This document shows, in pieces, positions 1 to 9,031 of a stretch of 64,000 bases of DNA. Numbering within the stretch: the stretch's first letter is position 1; every line of letters starts with the position of its first letter. The notes beneath the pieces are model-generated. The model saw nothing but the letters and a program-made list of their open reading frames with translations. It searched no databases and was not told where the DNA came from. The position numbers and the translations under genes are program-made. Source of the DNA: Rivularia sp. MS3 (GTDB taxonomy: Bacteria > Cyanobacteriota > Cyanobacteriia > Cyanobacteriales > Nostocaceae); NCBI GenBank assembly GCA_019192545.1, contig JAHCMI010000009.1, positions 1-64,000 on the forward strand. Reading direction: 5' to 3'.

Positions 1-103
1 GGGGAGTGGGGGAAGAAAATATTTTTTATATTTACGATATGCCCATCAAAACTAACGGGACAGACAGACCAGTAGGCGAACAAAATTATTTACTGTTCGC
101 TGT

Positions 104-310
104 TCACTGCTCGCTGTCTTGAAGCGTTTCAATCATCAAATCTACCTGTTGCTGTCGCTGCTGTAAAAAACTTTCGCATTCCCGCAAAGATTTTACAGCA
201 GCACCAAATTGTTCAAAAACTTCTTCTAACTGCAATTCTCCTGCTTCGATGCGAGATATTATAGTTTCAATTTCTTCGACTTTCGCTTCGTAATTCCAGT
301 TTTTTTTCAT
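104..310 (-). CDS. xseB: Exodeoxyribonuclease VII small subunit
   Basis: Small subunit of exonuclease VII, which degrades single-stranded DNA into oligonucleotides in the cytoplasm. At 68 residues it has the usual family length and the expected start pattern [19 protein letters not shown] followed by [15 protein letters not shown], the helical hairpin typical of XseB. It lies 56 bp downstream of xseA on the same strand, so the two are probably co-transcribed. The last codons and the stop lie in a heptamer-like repeat (CTGTTCGCTGTTCACTGCTC, about 92-118), so repeat spread may have reshaped the C-terminus (inference). Confidence 0.93.
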   Translation of the reverse strand: MKKNWNYEAKVEEIETIISRIEAGELQLEEVFEQFGAAVKSLRECESFLQQRQQQVDLMIETLQDSEQ

Positions 311-366
311 AATTGTTTTTTATTGTTAGTCCGTATAATTGTACCTGGCGATTAACTGCTCGCTGC

Positions 367-1602
367 TCACTGTTCCTTTTTTTCAACAACTTTCACCTTC
401 GCAGCACCTTGACTCAACTGTATTAACAACTCTTCTCCTACTTCTAAATCCGCAGCATCGCGAGCAATTTTTCCATTTTCTTGTCTTACCACTGCATAAC
501 CGCGCTGTAAAACTGCTCTAGGATTTAAAGTTATTAATTTTTCTCTTAATAATTCTAATTTCTGCTTTGCTCGTTGCGACTTTGAACTCATTGCTTGCAC
601 CAATTTTTCTCGCTTCCAAGCTAAATCCTGTATTTCTCTTTGTACTTGTTTATCTAATTGATATCGCCCCAAACGATTCCTCAGTGTTTGCAATTTATTC
701 TGAGCAGCTTCCACGGAATAATTAACGACTTCAGATAAAGCCGCAATCCGAGCTTGATGTTGATAATACAAATCATCCAAAGACGGTACAACTATTTCTG
801 CCGCTGCTGTGGGAGTATGAACTCTTACATCTGCTGCCAAATCCGCTAAAGACTCATCCCGCTGATGTCCGATACCAGTAATTATCGGAATTGAACAATC
901 GGCGATCGCTCTGACTACCCTTTCATCATTGAAGCAGGCTAATTCTTCTACAGCACCACCTCCGCGCCCTAATATCAATACTTCCGCACGCCCATCATTG
1001 TCAACTCGTTGAATTGCTTTGACAATAGAAGCCGGTGCTTGCTCTCCCTGCACCGTCGCCGGAGAAAATAAAACTTGTAAGCCAGGATACCGGGACTTAA
1101 GTGTTTTCCTGATATCACCCCAAGCCGCAGCAGTAGGTGAAGTGACAACCGCAATGGTTTGAGGATGACTTGGAAGCTGTTGTTTTCTTTCTTCATCAAA
1201 TAAACCTTCTGCCGTCAAACGGTTTTTTAACTGCTGAAAACGTAAAGCCTGCAAACCCACACCAGCTGGTATCGCTTGCCATACGGTAAGCTGATATTCT
1301 CCCCGCGCCGGATAAAGCCTAATGCTACCCAAAAGAATTAACTGTTCGCCAACAGCAGGCATTTGAGCCAACTTCGGTATTACACTTCTCCAAGTAACGC
1401 ATTTAATCGAAGCAGTAGTATCGGTATCTTTTAAAGTAAAAAATAATCCCGCACGATGATTATTTGCACTAGAAACTTCACCAGTTACCCAAACTTGTCG
1501 TAAAACCGAATCTTCTTCTAACAGCGATTGGATATAGTCAGTTAAACCCGTCACAGAAAGAGCAGAATCGGGAATTAAAGATTTTTGTTGTTCGGAATAC
1601 AT
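367..1602 (-). CDS. xseA: Exodeoxyribonuclease VII large subunit
   Basis: Catalytic and DNA-binding subunit of exonuclease VII, which acts on single-stranded DNA in repair and recombination. An N-terminal OB-fold is seen at about residues 10-110 (VTGEVSSANNHRAGLFFTLK). The catalytic core carries GRGGGAVEELACFNDE, ITGIGHQRDESLADLAAD and VRVHTPTAAAE, all conserved in XseA, followed by a long coiled coil. The ATG at 1602 is preferred to an in-frame TTG two codons upstream. About 411 residues, a typical length. xseB follows downstream. The 3' end lies close to a CTGCTCGCTGCTCACTG repeat. Confidence 0.95.
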   Translation of the reverse strand: MYSEQQKSLIPDSALSVTGLTDYIQSLLEEDSVLRQVWVTGEVSSANNHRAGLFFTLKDTDTTASIKCVTWRSVIPKLAQMPAVGEQLILLGSIRLYPARGEYQLTVWQAIPAGVGLQALRFQQLKNRLTAEGLFDEERKQQLPSHPQTIAVVTSPTAAAWGDIRKTLKSRYPGLQVLFSPATVQGEQAPASIVKAIQRVDNDGRAEVLILGRGGGAVEELACFNDERVVRAIADCSIPIITGIGHQRDESLADLAADVRVHTPTAAAEIVVPSLDDLYYQHQARIAALSEVVNYSVEAAQNKLQTLRNRLGRYQLDKQVQREIQDLAWKREKLVQAMSSKSQRAKQKLELLREKLITLNPRAVLQRGYAVVRQENGKIARDAADLEVGEELLIQLSQGAAKVKVVEKKEQ

Positions 1603-2285
1603 TTTCAACGAGCAGTGAGCAGTTAAATATTTTTATAGTCTGATATTAGGTAAATAATCAACTTATACAATTTTTATGAAGTATTTATGCCTCTGAGGAA
1701 AGATTTTCTGTCGATCTTAAATGTTTTCTGAAATATTTTTTAATGAAATTAACCATTAGTATTCGTTTTCATTAAAATTGACGGGTTTGTAGTTGCGCTT
1801 CAGCGCCAAATATTTGGCGCTGAAGCGCAACTACGAACAATAATTTACCTATCACAAAACTAATGCAAAGGAGTATTAGTTTTGATAGGTAAAACAAAAA
1901 GACTAAAATAATTCTCCCCCACTCTCCCCCTCTCCCCCTCCCCCACTCCTAACCCTAACCCGTCAATTTTAATGATTTGGACTTACTAATCTGATTTATC
2001 AGACTTTGTATCTGAGCCGGAGAATTTATGAATACGGCGGTTGTTGAGCTTAGCGCAAGATATTAGCTTCAACGAACAATGCTATTTTGCCATAGCGTAT
2101 TTTTCGACATTCAGGACTTATTTTAATTAAAAATATAGAATTCTCCGATACAATTAACAATTAAGTATTTTCTCTGAAAAATAAGTATAAAAAATTTGAC
2201 ATAGATATATATCTAAGTAAAAATAACAGAAATTATTTTCGTTCAAGGGGTGTATTTGCCGAACTCATTTTTAGGAGAAAGATTT
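1603..2285. other. Intergenic region with a non-coding inverted-repeat element
   Basis: No gene is seen between xseA and the first beta-helix gene. The middle is taken up by the 1769-1975 element described separately. The last 300 bases are AT-rich and end in the leader and ribosome-binding site AGGAGAAAG (about 2273-2281) of the gene at 2286. Any promoter is presumably in 2100-2230, but no convincing -35/-10 pair was identified. Confidence 0.6.
1769..1975. repeat. MITE-like element with 19-bp inverted ends and nested hairpins
   Basis: The left end TCATTAAAATTGACGGGTT (1769-1787) is exactly the reverse complement of 1957-1975. Inside is a perfect 46-bp palindrome at 1789-1834 (GTAGTTGCGCTTCAGCGCC on its left side). 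A second inverted repeat follows, TTTACCTATCA..AAAACTAAT (about 1845-1865) against ATTAGTTTTGATAGGTAAA (about 1875-1893), then a C-rich tract (1916-1950). There is no ORF. Related GCGC-rich hairpins occur near 19770, 29000 and 45955, and a partial end-like motif ATTAAAACTGACGG lies near 25230. Confidence 0.75.
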
Positions 2286-5042
2286 ATGAATGGCTTCGAC
2301 ACAATACCAAGCAACGATTCGCTTTTAACTGAAGACTCTTTACAACTGCTTGCTGATAAAGGATTGAATAGTGGAAGTCCGCTACCACAGTCTAGTTCTT
2401 CATCTAGTTTTTCAATGCTACCTGTCCGTTATGAAGCAGAAGACTTAAATCTGAATAATTTTTTGATTGAGAGTAATAATGTTTCTTCGGGCGGCAAACA
2501 TGTTTCGATGTTGGGTAGTAATAGTAACACTGGAACCGCTGCGGGAATTTTCAACGGTTTGGCAGGAAGTTATTACGTAAATGTAGCTTATTACGATGAA
2601 AATGATGGTATTTCTTCTGCTACCGTAACCGTCGCGGGAGAAATTGAGAGTTTTCGTTTTGATAAAAATTTACCTGGAAATGCTGCTGCACCGGAAACTT
2701 TAACGTCTTATGTGACTCATCCGATATTGCAATTGCAGTCGGGAGATGCTTTTGAGATTGAAGCACAATATAACTTAGGTGAGTTTGCTCGTATTGACTA
2801 TATCGAATTTGTTCCCACACAAAATGCATCTGTGCCTGATGGAAGTTTACGTTACGAAGCTGAAAAGTTACAGCTTACAGGCTATCAAACAGCACCGATT
2901 TCAGGAGCTTCCGGTGGGCAGCAAATAAATTTAAACAATACAGACAATACATCTGGAGTTGCACGAGGTGTTTTTGCTGGTGAAGCTGGAATTTATAGGG
3001 TAAGGGTAGGTTATTACGATGAAAGTGATGGAGTCTCTTCTGCAACAGTAACAGTTGCAGGGCAAACTAGAAGCTTTAAATTCGATGAAGATTTTCCTTC
3101 TAGCGCTCCCGTACCCGAAACTTTAACATCTCGCGTAACTCATTCAGTCATCGGGTTGCAGCCCGGTGATACTTTTAAGATTGAAGGGCAATCTAATTTT
3201 GGTGAATTTGCTCGCGTTGATTATATAGAATTCGTTCCGATAAAAACTACAGTCGATACCACAACAGCTATACGCTATGAAGCAGAAGATTTCCAACAGC
3301 TTGACGATTATGTAATTAACTCCAATAGTAATTCCTCTGCTAGTAAGCATATTTCTGTATACAACTCAAATTATCAAACGATAAGCGATGTTTTTGATGG
3401 AGAAACAGGTTTTTATCAGGTAAAAGTAGGTTACTACGATGAAAATGACGGTGAGTCTACAGCATGGGTGACTGTAGGAGGGCAAAGCCGTAGAATATTG
3501 TTTGATAAAGATTTAGGCTCTGCTGGAGCAACTGCCGCAGCCTTAACCCAACGTGTAACCCATGAAGCTATTAGATTGCAAAAGGGAGAGAATTTTGTCA
3601 TTGACGCAATATCTAATGCTGCTGAGTTCGCCCGTCTTGACTATATAGAATTTGTTGCAGTAAATCCGCCAGATGGCTCTACATACTACGTTTCACCGAA
3701 TGGTAGCGATGATAATCCAGGCACGGAACAATTGCCTTGGAAGACTATTAATTATGCAGTTAGCCAAGGCTCTCCAGTCATCGCAGGAGATAAAATTTTA
3801 GTGAAACCGGGTACATATACTGAGCTAATTAACTTAGATAAATCCGGTGATGATGAACTAGGTCATATTACTCTGAAAGCTGATGGTGAGGTGATTTTAA
3901 AAGACCCAGACCCTATTAATGGTAACTTTAGAGAGGGTGTAATTCAATCTGCCTCAGAGGGTTTCTGGATTATCGATGGCTTCCGGATTGAAGATACATC
4001 TTGGGCTGGTATTTCCCTTAGAGATGCAAATAATATGATTGTGCAAAATAATCATACATTTGAGACAGGAGCTTCAGGCATTATTGTTATGCCCGATACT
4101 TATTTCTTTGGAGGAGAAAATGAAGTTACCAGCAAAGATATAAAAGTATTAGGCAATACGGTTGAACGAGCAAATTGGAGATGGGCAGGTTCAGGAGACA
4201 GCAGAGGTACTCAAGAAGCTTTGAGTATTTGGGGTGTAGATGGTTTTGAGGTTGCCAACAATCTTGTCAAAGAAGGAAAGCGCGAGGGAATCGATGCTAA
4301 AACAGGTTCTCGTAATGGTTCGATTCATAACAATACTGTAACTGGAGTTGCACAAGTTTCTGGTACTCCTACCGGTTACAACGCAGGTGCTGCAATCTAT
4401 GTAGAAGGAAACCGGGCTGATACTTTCAATATAGATGTTTACAACAATCTTGTTTACGATAACGTTGCTGAAGGTATCGTAGTGGCTGATGAAGTACCGG
4501 GTAAGGGTGATGTTAGCGATATTCGGGTTTTCAACAACGTAGTTTATGGAAATGGAAGACTAGGTATCAATAGCGGTATGGGTATTGCGGTAACTAGTAA
4601 CGTTAATAATGTTGAAGTCATTAACAATACGGTTGTTAACAATATTCAGTCGATTGTGGTTGACGGTACGGATTATACTGGCGGCTACAATACATACGAT
4701 GTATTGGTACGCAATAACATCTTTGCTGATGCTGTCTTTCGTAATGGTTTAATCGAAGATGCGAACAATGTAATCCTAGACAATAATTTATTTACCAACG
4801 ATTTCAACCAGCTTTACCAAGGTGGAAGTGGATTAGTTAACTTTGTCGAAACCAATAATACTCAGGTAGAAACAATTGGTTTCTTCGATGTTGCAGCTAA
4901 CAATTACCGTTTGTCTTCTAATTCAGCTGCAATTGATATTGGTTCGGATTTAATTCCCGATTATGCATCAATTGATAAAGACGGGATACAGCGAAACCAA
5001 GATGAGGCTCCCGATGTAGGTGCTTATGAGTATGTCGCTTAA
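2286..5042 (+). CDS. Three carbohydrate-binding modules fused to a right-handed beta-helix (DUF1565-like)
   Basis: Probable surface or extracellular polysaccharide-binding protein, possibly a lyase; the substrate is unknown. From the ATG at 2286 it has 918 residues. Three related CBM6/35-like modules start near residues 48, 188 and 328, each opening with RYEAE and containing VGYYDE.DG and EFAR.DYIEF. From about residue 466 comes YYVSPNGSDDNPGT..PWKTI, the DUF1565 opening, followed by parallel beta-helix repeats rich in NN and DGF. The C-terminus ends DVGAYEYVA, as in choice-of-anchor Q proteins. The start is set by AGGAGAAAG, not by the GTG at 2250. No Sec signal peptide or membrane segment is seen. 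Its nearest relative here is the next gene. Confidence 0.85.
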   Translation: MNGFDTIPSNDSLLTEDSLQLLADKGLNSGSPLPQSSSSSSFSMLPVRYEAEDLNLNNFLIESNNVSSGGKHVSMLGSNSNTGTAAGIFNGLAGSYYVNVAYYDENDGISSATVTVAGEIESFRFDKNLPGNAAAPETLTSYVTHPILQLQSGDAFEIEAQYNLGEFARIDYIEFVPTQNASVPDGSLRYEAEKLQLTGYQTAPISGASGGQQINLNNTDNTSGVARGVFAGEAGIYRVRVGYYDESDGVSSATVTVAGQTRSFKFDEDFPSSAPVPETLTSRVTHSVIGLQPGDTFKIEGQSNFGEFARVDYIEFVPIKTTVDTTTAIRYEAEDFQQLDDYVINSNSNSSASKHISVYNSNYQTISDVFDGETGFYQVKVGYYDENDGESTAWVTVGGQSRRILFDKDLGSAGATAAALTQRVTHEAIRLQKGENFVIDAISNAAEFARLDYIEFVAVNPPDGSTYYVSPNGSDDNPGTEQLPWKTINYAVSQGSPVIAGDKILVKPGTYTELINLDKSGDDELGHITLKADGEVILKDPDPINGNFREGVIQSASEGFWIIDGFRIEDTSWAGISLRDANNMIVQNNHTFETGASGIIVMPDTYFFGGENEVTSKDIKVLGNTVERANWRWAGSGDSRGTQEALSIWGVDGFEVANNLVKEGKREGIDAKTGSRNGSIHNNTVTGVAQVSGTPTGYNAGAAIYVEGNRADTFNIDVYNNLVYDNVAEGIVVADEVPGKGDVSDIRVFNNVVYGNGRLGINSGMGIAVTSNVNNVEVINNTVVNNIQSIVVDGTDYTGGYNTYDVLVRNNIFADAVFRNGLIEDANNVILDNNLFTNDFNQLYQGGSGLVNFVETNNTQVETIGFFDVAANNYRLSSNSAAIDIGSDLIPDYASIDKDGIQRNQDEAPDVGAYEYVA

Positions 5043-5925
5043 GAGATAAAGGGTGTTACCGCATCAAAATATCATAGGTTCGTAGTTGTGCTTACTCTGC
5101 GAGAAAGCTCCGCTTATAGCACCAAAAGTCTAATACATTTTTAACCTCACCCCGCCCTACGGGCACCGAGGGGAAGGGGTGAGGTTTCGAGTGTATTCTA
5201 CTCAACCAAAAACTGCTATATTGCTTAGTATGTAACGCTACAGGCATGATTGCTGCTTTAATTTTTTTCTCTACTCAAACCTTACATTAATAGTTTGCCA
5301 GCTATATCAATCTTGAATTTATCAATACACTTTATTTTATTTAATCTTCAATAGCGTATTTTAGTCTTTTAGATAAGTTTTGATAAACTCATATGATTAT
5401 CAAAGTTGTTTTATGAATCCCGATAATTTAAAACATTTCTCCGTTCAAAATTTGCGATCGCGCTTTTTGGAATCGGAAATTTTCTCATGTGCTGTAACCG
5501 CCTAAAACCCTGACACAACAATATGTATAGTAAAAAAATTAGATTGTGAATTGGCACAGATTGATAAAATCATAAATTCATGTAAATTATCGGCAATATC
5601 TAATCTTGTTTAACTAAGTCCTGTCTGCTTAAGTAAATACTCATGTTTTGCTGCAACGCACATATATATAAATATTAAAACAATTATTTTGCGTAATCTT
5701 GTTTTGAAAGAGATTTATGCTTTTTATTTTGAAAAATAATAATAAAACTTCGGTAATGAATTAAAGAATTTTATATAAGCATTTATTCTTAGGTATTTAT
5801 CTATATTTATTATATCTAGAGGTATTTAATATCACTTTAAAGGCTAATTTTTCTTGTTAAAACTGGAAGTGTCAGTTAAATATCAGCGTGTGTTTGCCGA
5901 ATTCATTTACAGGAGAAAGTTACTC
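5043..5925. other. Intergenic region between the two beta-helix paralogues
   Basis: This 880-bp AT-rich stretch has no supported gene. It contains a short inverted-repeat element at 5115-5220 and one HIP1 octamer GCGATCGC at about 5454-5461. The last 45 bases resemble the leader of the upstream paralogue (TTTGCCGAATTCATTT then AGGAGAAAG). Confidence 0.55.
5115..5220. repeat. CCTCACCCC hairpin element, copy 1
   Basis: The ends TATAGCA (5115-5121) and TGCTATA (5214-5220) are inverted. The core AACCTCACCCC...GGGGTGAGGTT forms a stem, and the right side reads CTACTCAACCAAAAACTGC. It shares ends and core with copies at 9634-9756 and 37568-37684. Non-coding, MITE-like. Confidence 0.65.
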
Positions 5926-8073
5926 ATGAATGATTTCGACATATCACTTAATAACGAATCCTCTTTGTCTGCGAATCCTCAAGAATTAGTTCCGAATTCA
6001 GGATTAGAAGCAGCAGGAATGGTTGGGGATAATTCGCAGAATTCCGCTAATTCCTCGATGTTGCCTACCTTAGAAGAAGATATTTTGCGCTACGAAGCGG
6101 AGGAATTAACCTTAAGCAACTATCAAATTGAGTCGAATAATGCTTCTTCAGAGGGAAAACATATTTCTCTTTTAGGTAGCGATAGTGATAGCGGCACCGC
6201 AACAGGGGTTTTTGATGGTGAAGCCGGAACTTACAAGGTAAATGTAGGTTTTTATGACGAAAACGATGGAGTCTCTTCTGTAGATATAACTGTTGCTGGT
6301 AAGCTAGAAAGCTTTTCATTCGATAAAGATTTGCCTGCGGATAAAGCGGCAGCAGAGGCTTTGACATCCCGCATTACCCATTCAGAAATTAAACTGCAAC
6401 CAGGTGATGATTTTAAGATTGAAGCGGAAAGTAATTTAGGCGAATTCGCTCGATTAGACTATGTCGAATTTATTCCACTAGATTCTTCTACTCCAAAAAA
6501 TATCGAACCTGCTGGCAATATAGAATCTCCTGTCGATAAGGATGCTGGCAAAGATGATGGTACAAAATCTCCTATGGATACTCAAACATACTATGTATCT
6601 CCGGATGGTAGCGATGAGAATCCAGGCACAAAAGCAGAGCCTTGGAAAACTGTTAACCGCGCCGTTCAAAAAGATTCGGCTGTCAAAGCTGGAGATACTA
6701 TCTTAGTGCAGCCCGGTACATATACAGAGTTGATTACTCTGGAGAAATCTGGGAATGAAGAACTAGGTCATATTACCTTAAAGGCTGATGGTGATGTAAC
6801 TTTACGCGATCCAGATCCGAATGTAGGAGATTTCAGAGAAGGTGTGATTCAATCGGCTAATCAAGGACATTGGATTATCGATGGTTTCCGAATTGAAAAT
6901 ACCTCTTGGGCTGGTATTTCCTTGAGAGATGCAAACAATATGATTGTTCAAAATAATCATACATTCGAGACTGGTGCTTCAGGTATTATTGTCTTACCTG
7001 AGAGTTATTACGAGGGTGGAGAAGCTGAAGTTACCAGTAAAGATATCAAAGTTATAGACAATAAGATTGAACGAGCAAATTGGAGATGGACTGGACTCGG
7101 TGATACTAGAGGTACGCAGGAAGCATTAAGTATTTGGGGTGTTGACGGTTTCGAGGTTGCTAACAACATTGTCAAAGAAGGAACCCGCGAAGGTATTGAT
7201 GTCAAAACAGGCTCTCGAAATGGTTCGATTCACAATAACACCGTGACAGAGGTTGCAAAAATAGGCGGTACTCCTAAAGGATATAACGGTGGCCCCGCTA
7301 TCTACGTTGATGGTAATCGTGCTGACACTTTCAATATCGATGTTTACAGCAATAAAGTCTACGGCAATACCTCGGAAGGAATCGTAATTAACGATGAAGA
7401 GCCTGGTGCTGGTGATGTCAGAGATATCCGCGTTTTTAATAACGTCGTTTATGACAACGGTACTCAAGGGGTTAACAGTGGCGCTGGAATTATGGTAGGT
7501 AGTAATGTCCGCGATGTTGAAATTACCAATAATACTTTGTCTGGAAACGTGCAATCATTTGTGATTGATGGCAGTGACTTCTTTGAAGGAGATAAAGTCT
7601 CTAATGTTGTACTGCGTAACAATATCTTTGCAGATGCTGGTTACCGCAACGGTTTTATTGAAGACGCAGAAGACATAGTATTGGACAATAACTTATTTAC
7701 AGACGGTGCTGAAAAATTATTTGAAACAGGTGATGGAACAAAAAATATTGAAGAAACAAATAACTTAGAAGTCAAATCAGTTGGCTTCTCGGATGCAAAA
7801 GCTAAAGACTACCACTTAACTTCTGATTCTCCCGCAGTTGATGCAGGTACAAATGGCATACCTGAATACCTAAAAGGTGATGCAGATAGCAAGCAGCGCA
7901 AAATAGGTAAAGCTGTTGATATGGGAAGCTTTGAATTTGGTAAGTCAGATGCCACAATCGATGATAAATCTGTAAAAGCTTACAATAAACGCAGGCAAGA
8001 AGATTCAGAAAAAGCAAGAAAATCTCAAGATTCTTCAGACGAGGAAATTGTCTTAAGAAATAAATTCTTCTAA
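5926..8073 (+). CDS. Single carbohydrate-binding module plus DUF1565-like beta-helix protein
   Basis: Paralogue of the preceding gene, 715 residues from the ATG at 5926, which is set by AGGAGAAAG; the reading frame opens earlier at a TTG but that part looks like leader. One CBM6/35-like module starts near residue 54 (RYEAEELTLSN, VGFYDENDGVSS, GEFARLDYVEF). A Lys/Asp/Pro-rich linker follows, then YYVSPDGSDENPGT at about residue 221 and the beta-helix. The stretch from SWAGISLRDANNMIVQNNHT is nearly identical to the first paralogue. After the usual MGSFEFG ending it has an extra charged tail (KKR/E/D/S-rich, about 45 residues). No signal peptide is visible. Likely binds or cleaves a polysaccharide (inference). 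Confidence 0.83.
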   Translation: MNDFDISLNNESSLSANPQELVPNSGLEAAGMVGDNSQNSANSSMLPTLEEDILRYEAEELTLSNYQIESNNASSEGKHISLLGSDSDSGTATGVFDGEAGTYKVNVGFYDENDGVSSVDITVAGKLESFSFDKDLPADKAAAEALTSRITHSEIKLQPGDDFKIEAESNLGEFARLDYVEFIPLDSSTPKNIEPAGNIESPVDKDAGKDDGTKSPMDTQTYYVSPDGSDENPGTKAEPWKTVNRAVQKDSAVKAGDTILVQPGTYTELITLEKSGNEELGHITLKADGDVTLRDPDPNVGDFREGVIQSANQGHWIIDGFRIENTSWAGISLRDANNMIVQNNHTFETGASGIIVLPESYYEGGEAEVTSKDIKVIDNKIERANWRWTGLGDTRGTQEALSIWGVDGFEVANNIVKEGTREGIDVKTGSRNGSIHNNTVTEVAKIGGTPKGYNGGPAIYVDGNRADTFNIDVYSNKVYGNTSEGIVINDEEPGAGDVRDIRVFNNVVYDNGTQGVNSGAGIMVGSNVRDVEITNNTLSGNVQSFVIDGSDFFEGDKVSNVVLRNNIFADAGYRNGFIEDAEDIVLDNNLFTDGAEKLFETGDGTKNIEETNNLEVKSVGFSDAKAKDYHLTSDSPAVDAGTNGIPEYLKGDADSKQRKIGKAVDMGSFEFGKSDATIDDKSVKAYNKRRQEDSEKARKSQDSSDEEIVLRNKFF

Positions 8074-8156
8074 TTTATCCATCGAAAATATAGCGGTTTT
8101 CCTTGTAGGGTGTGTTATAAACGAAACGTTTTAACGCACCGCTAACCCAAACCGAT

Positions 8157-8185
8157 TTGGTTCCTAGCTTCTAGCTGGGAACCAA
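8157..8185. repeat. Hairpin TTGGTTCC / GGAACCAA
   Basis: TTGGTTCC (8157-8164) and GGAACCAA (8178-8185) form an 8-bp stem downstream of the second beta-helix gene. It belongs to the CCTAGGCT..AGC..GGGA hairpin type also seen at 36319-36342 and 56862-56885. No T-tract follows, so it is better called a repeat than a terminator. Confidence 0.5.
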
Positions 8186-8241
8186 TCATTCACCCAGCTT
8201 TTGGCTACACATCAACCCATGAATTCATTTTTTTGTACTTT

Positions 8242-8463
8242 TTACATCTTATTTTTTCTGAAATGCTCTATCCAGTAAAAAGGTACGGCAAATAACCAAA
8301 ATACACTAATCATCAAAATGATGATAAAAGATATAAATTTATCTTCTGGATATAAACTGGGATGACGATATTTAAATCTGATCCAGTTAATTAAAAAAGA
8401 TATCGAGAATAAAGTATATATAATACTTAAATGATTAAATTTACTCTGTATTTCGATATTCAT
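8242..8463 (-). CDS. Small two-helix membrane protein, unknown function
   Basis: 73 residues with two hydrophobic segments (about 14-28, LSIIYTLFSISFLINWI, and 44-62, FISFIIILMISVFWLFAVPF) and a basic C-terminus HFRKNKM, consistent with a small integral membrane protein. No family was recognised. It is 37 bp from the Cache-like gene on the same strand. It could still be a chance ORF in AT-rich DNA, but the amphipathic layout and membrane-typical charges favour a real gene. Confidence 0.5.
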   Translation of the reverse strand: MNIEIQSKFNHLSIIYTLFSISFLINWIRFKYRHPSLYPEDKFISFIIILMISVFWLFAVPFYWIEHFRKNKM

Positions 8464-8500
8464 GAATATATATCTTACACATTAATATAAAATTACTTAG

Positions 8501-9031
8501 CTATTCTATTTTTTGGATATCTTCTAACCTTGCTAGCAAAAGGTCGCTGATGACAACACCAAACATGCTAGAATCTTTACTAAACACCGGTACGGAATAA
8601 GTTGTTAGCAAAATATCTTCACCGCTTTTGCCAATATCAAAATAAGGAACGCTCCACACTGGTTTTCTTTGCTTGACTGGAGCTTCATACCAAACTGCAT
8701 TAGAGTACATGAATGTATCTGCAATATCTTTACTAATAAACCGATCGACATCTCTCAATACAAAAGGGCAAGAACACATAATTTCCGGTGCAAAAGCGAA
8801 TGCGCTGCCAAGTATTTTGGGATTTTTTCGCAAATGATTTTTTAAACATGTAAAAACATCATTAATATTTGAAGGAATAGCCTCGAAAGAAGAAGCCAAC
8901 TCTTCAGTTGCTTCTTGAATTATTTTTCTTGTTCTATCTCTATGATTTACTACCTTTCTATTTTTCAAAATGGCAAGATAGCTTTTGATAAACGGAGTAT
9001 CAAAATTTACACTATTATGAATATTATTCAT
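8501..9031 (-). CDS. Stand-alone Cache/PDC-like sensor domain protein
   Basis: About 176 residues from the ATG at 9031; an in-frame GTG at 9076 would add 15. The half AVWYEAPVKQRKPVWSVPYF, ILLTTYSVPVF, MFGVVISDLLL resembles the ligand-binding part of double Cache (PDC) sensor domains of chemoreceptors and kinases, with the W-Y-x-x-A/P and S-V-P-Y/F signature. Unusually, there is no membrane helix, signal peptide or output domain. It may be a soluble fragment, a binding partner of a kinase, or a remnant of a larger receptor. Function is unknown beyond this resemblance. Confidence 0.6.
   Translation of the reverse strand: MNNIHNSVNFDTPFIKSYLAILKNRKVVNHRDRTRKIIQEATEELASSFEAIPSNINDVFTCLKNHLRKNPKILGSAFAFAPEIMCSCPFVLRDVDRFISKDIADTFMYSNAVWYEAPVKQRKPVWSVPYFDIGKSGEDILLTTYSVPVFSKDSSMFGVVISDLLLARLEDIQKIE

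Noticed and set aside
7126-7554. 142-codon minus-strand open frame
   Set aside because: Antisense to the well-supported beta-helix gene and without ribosome-binding site or motif.
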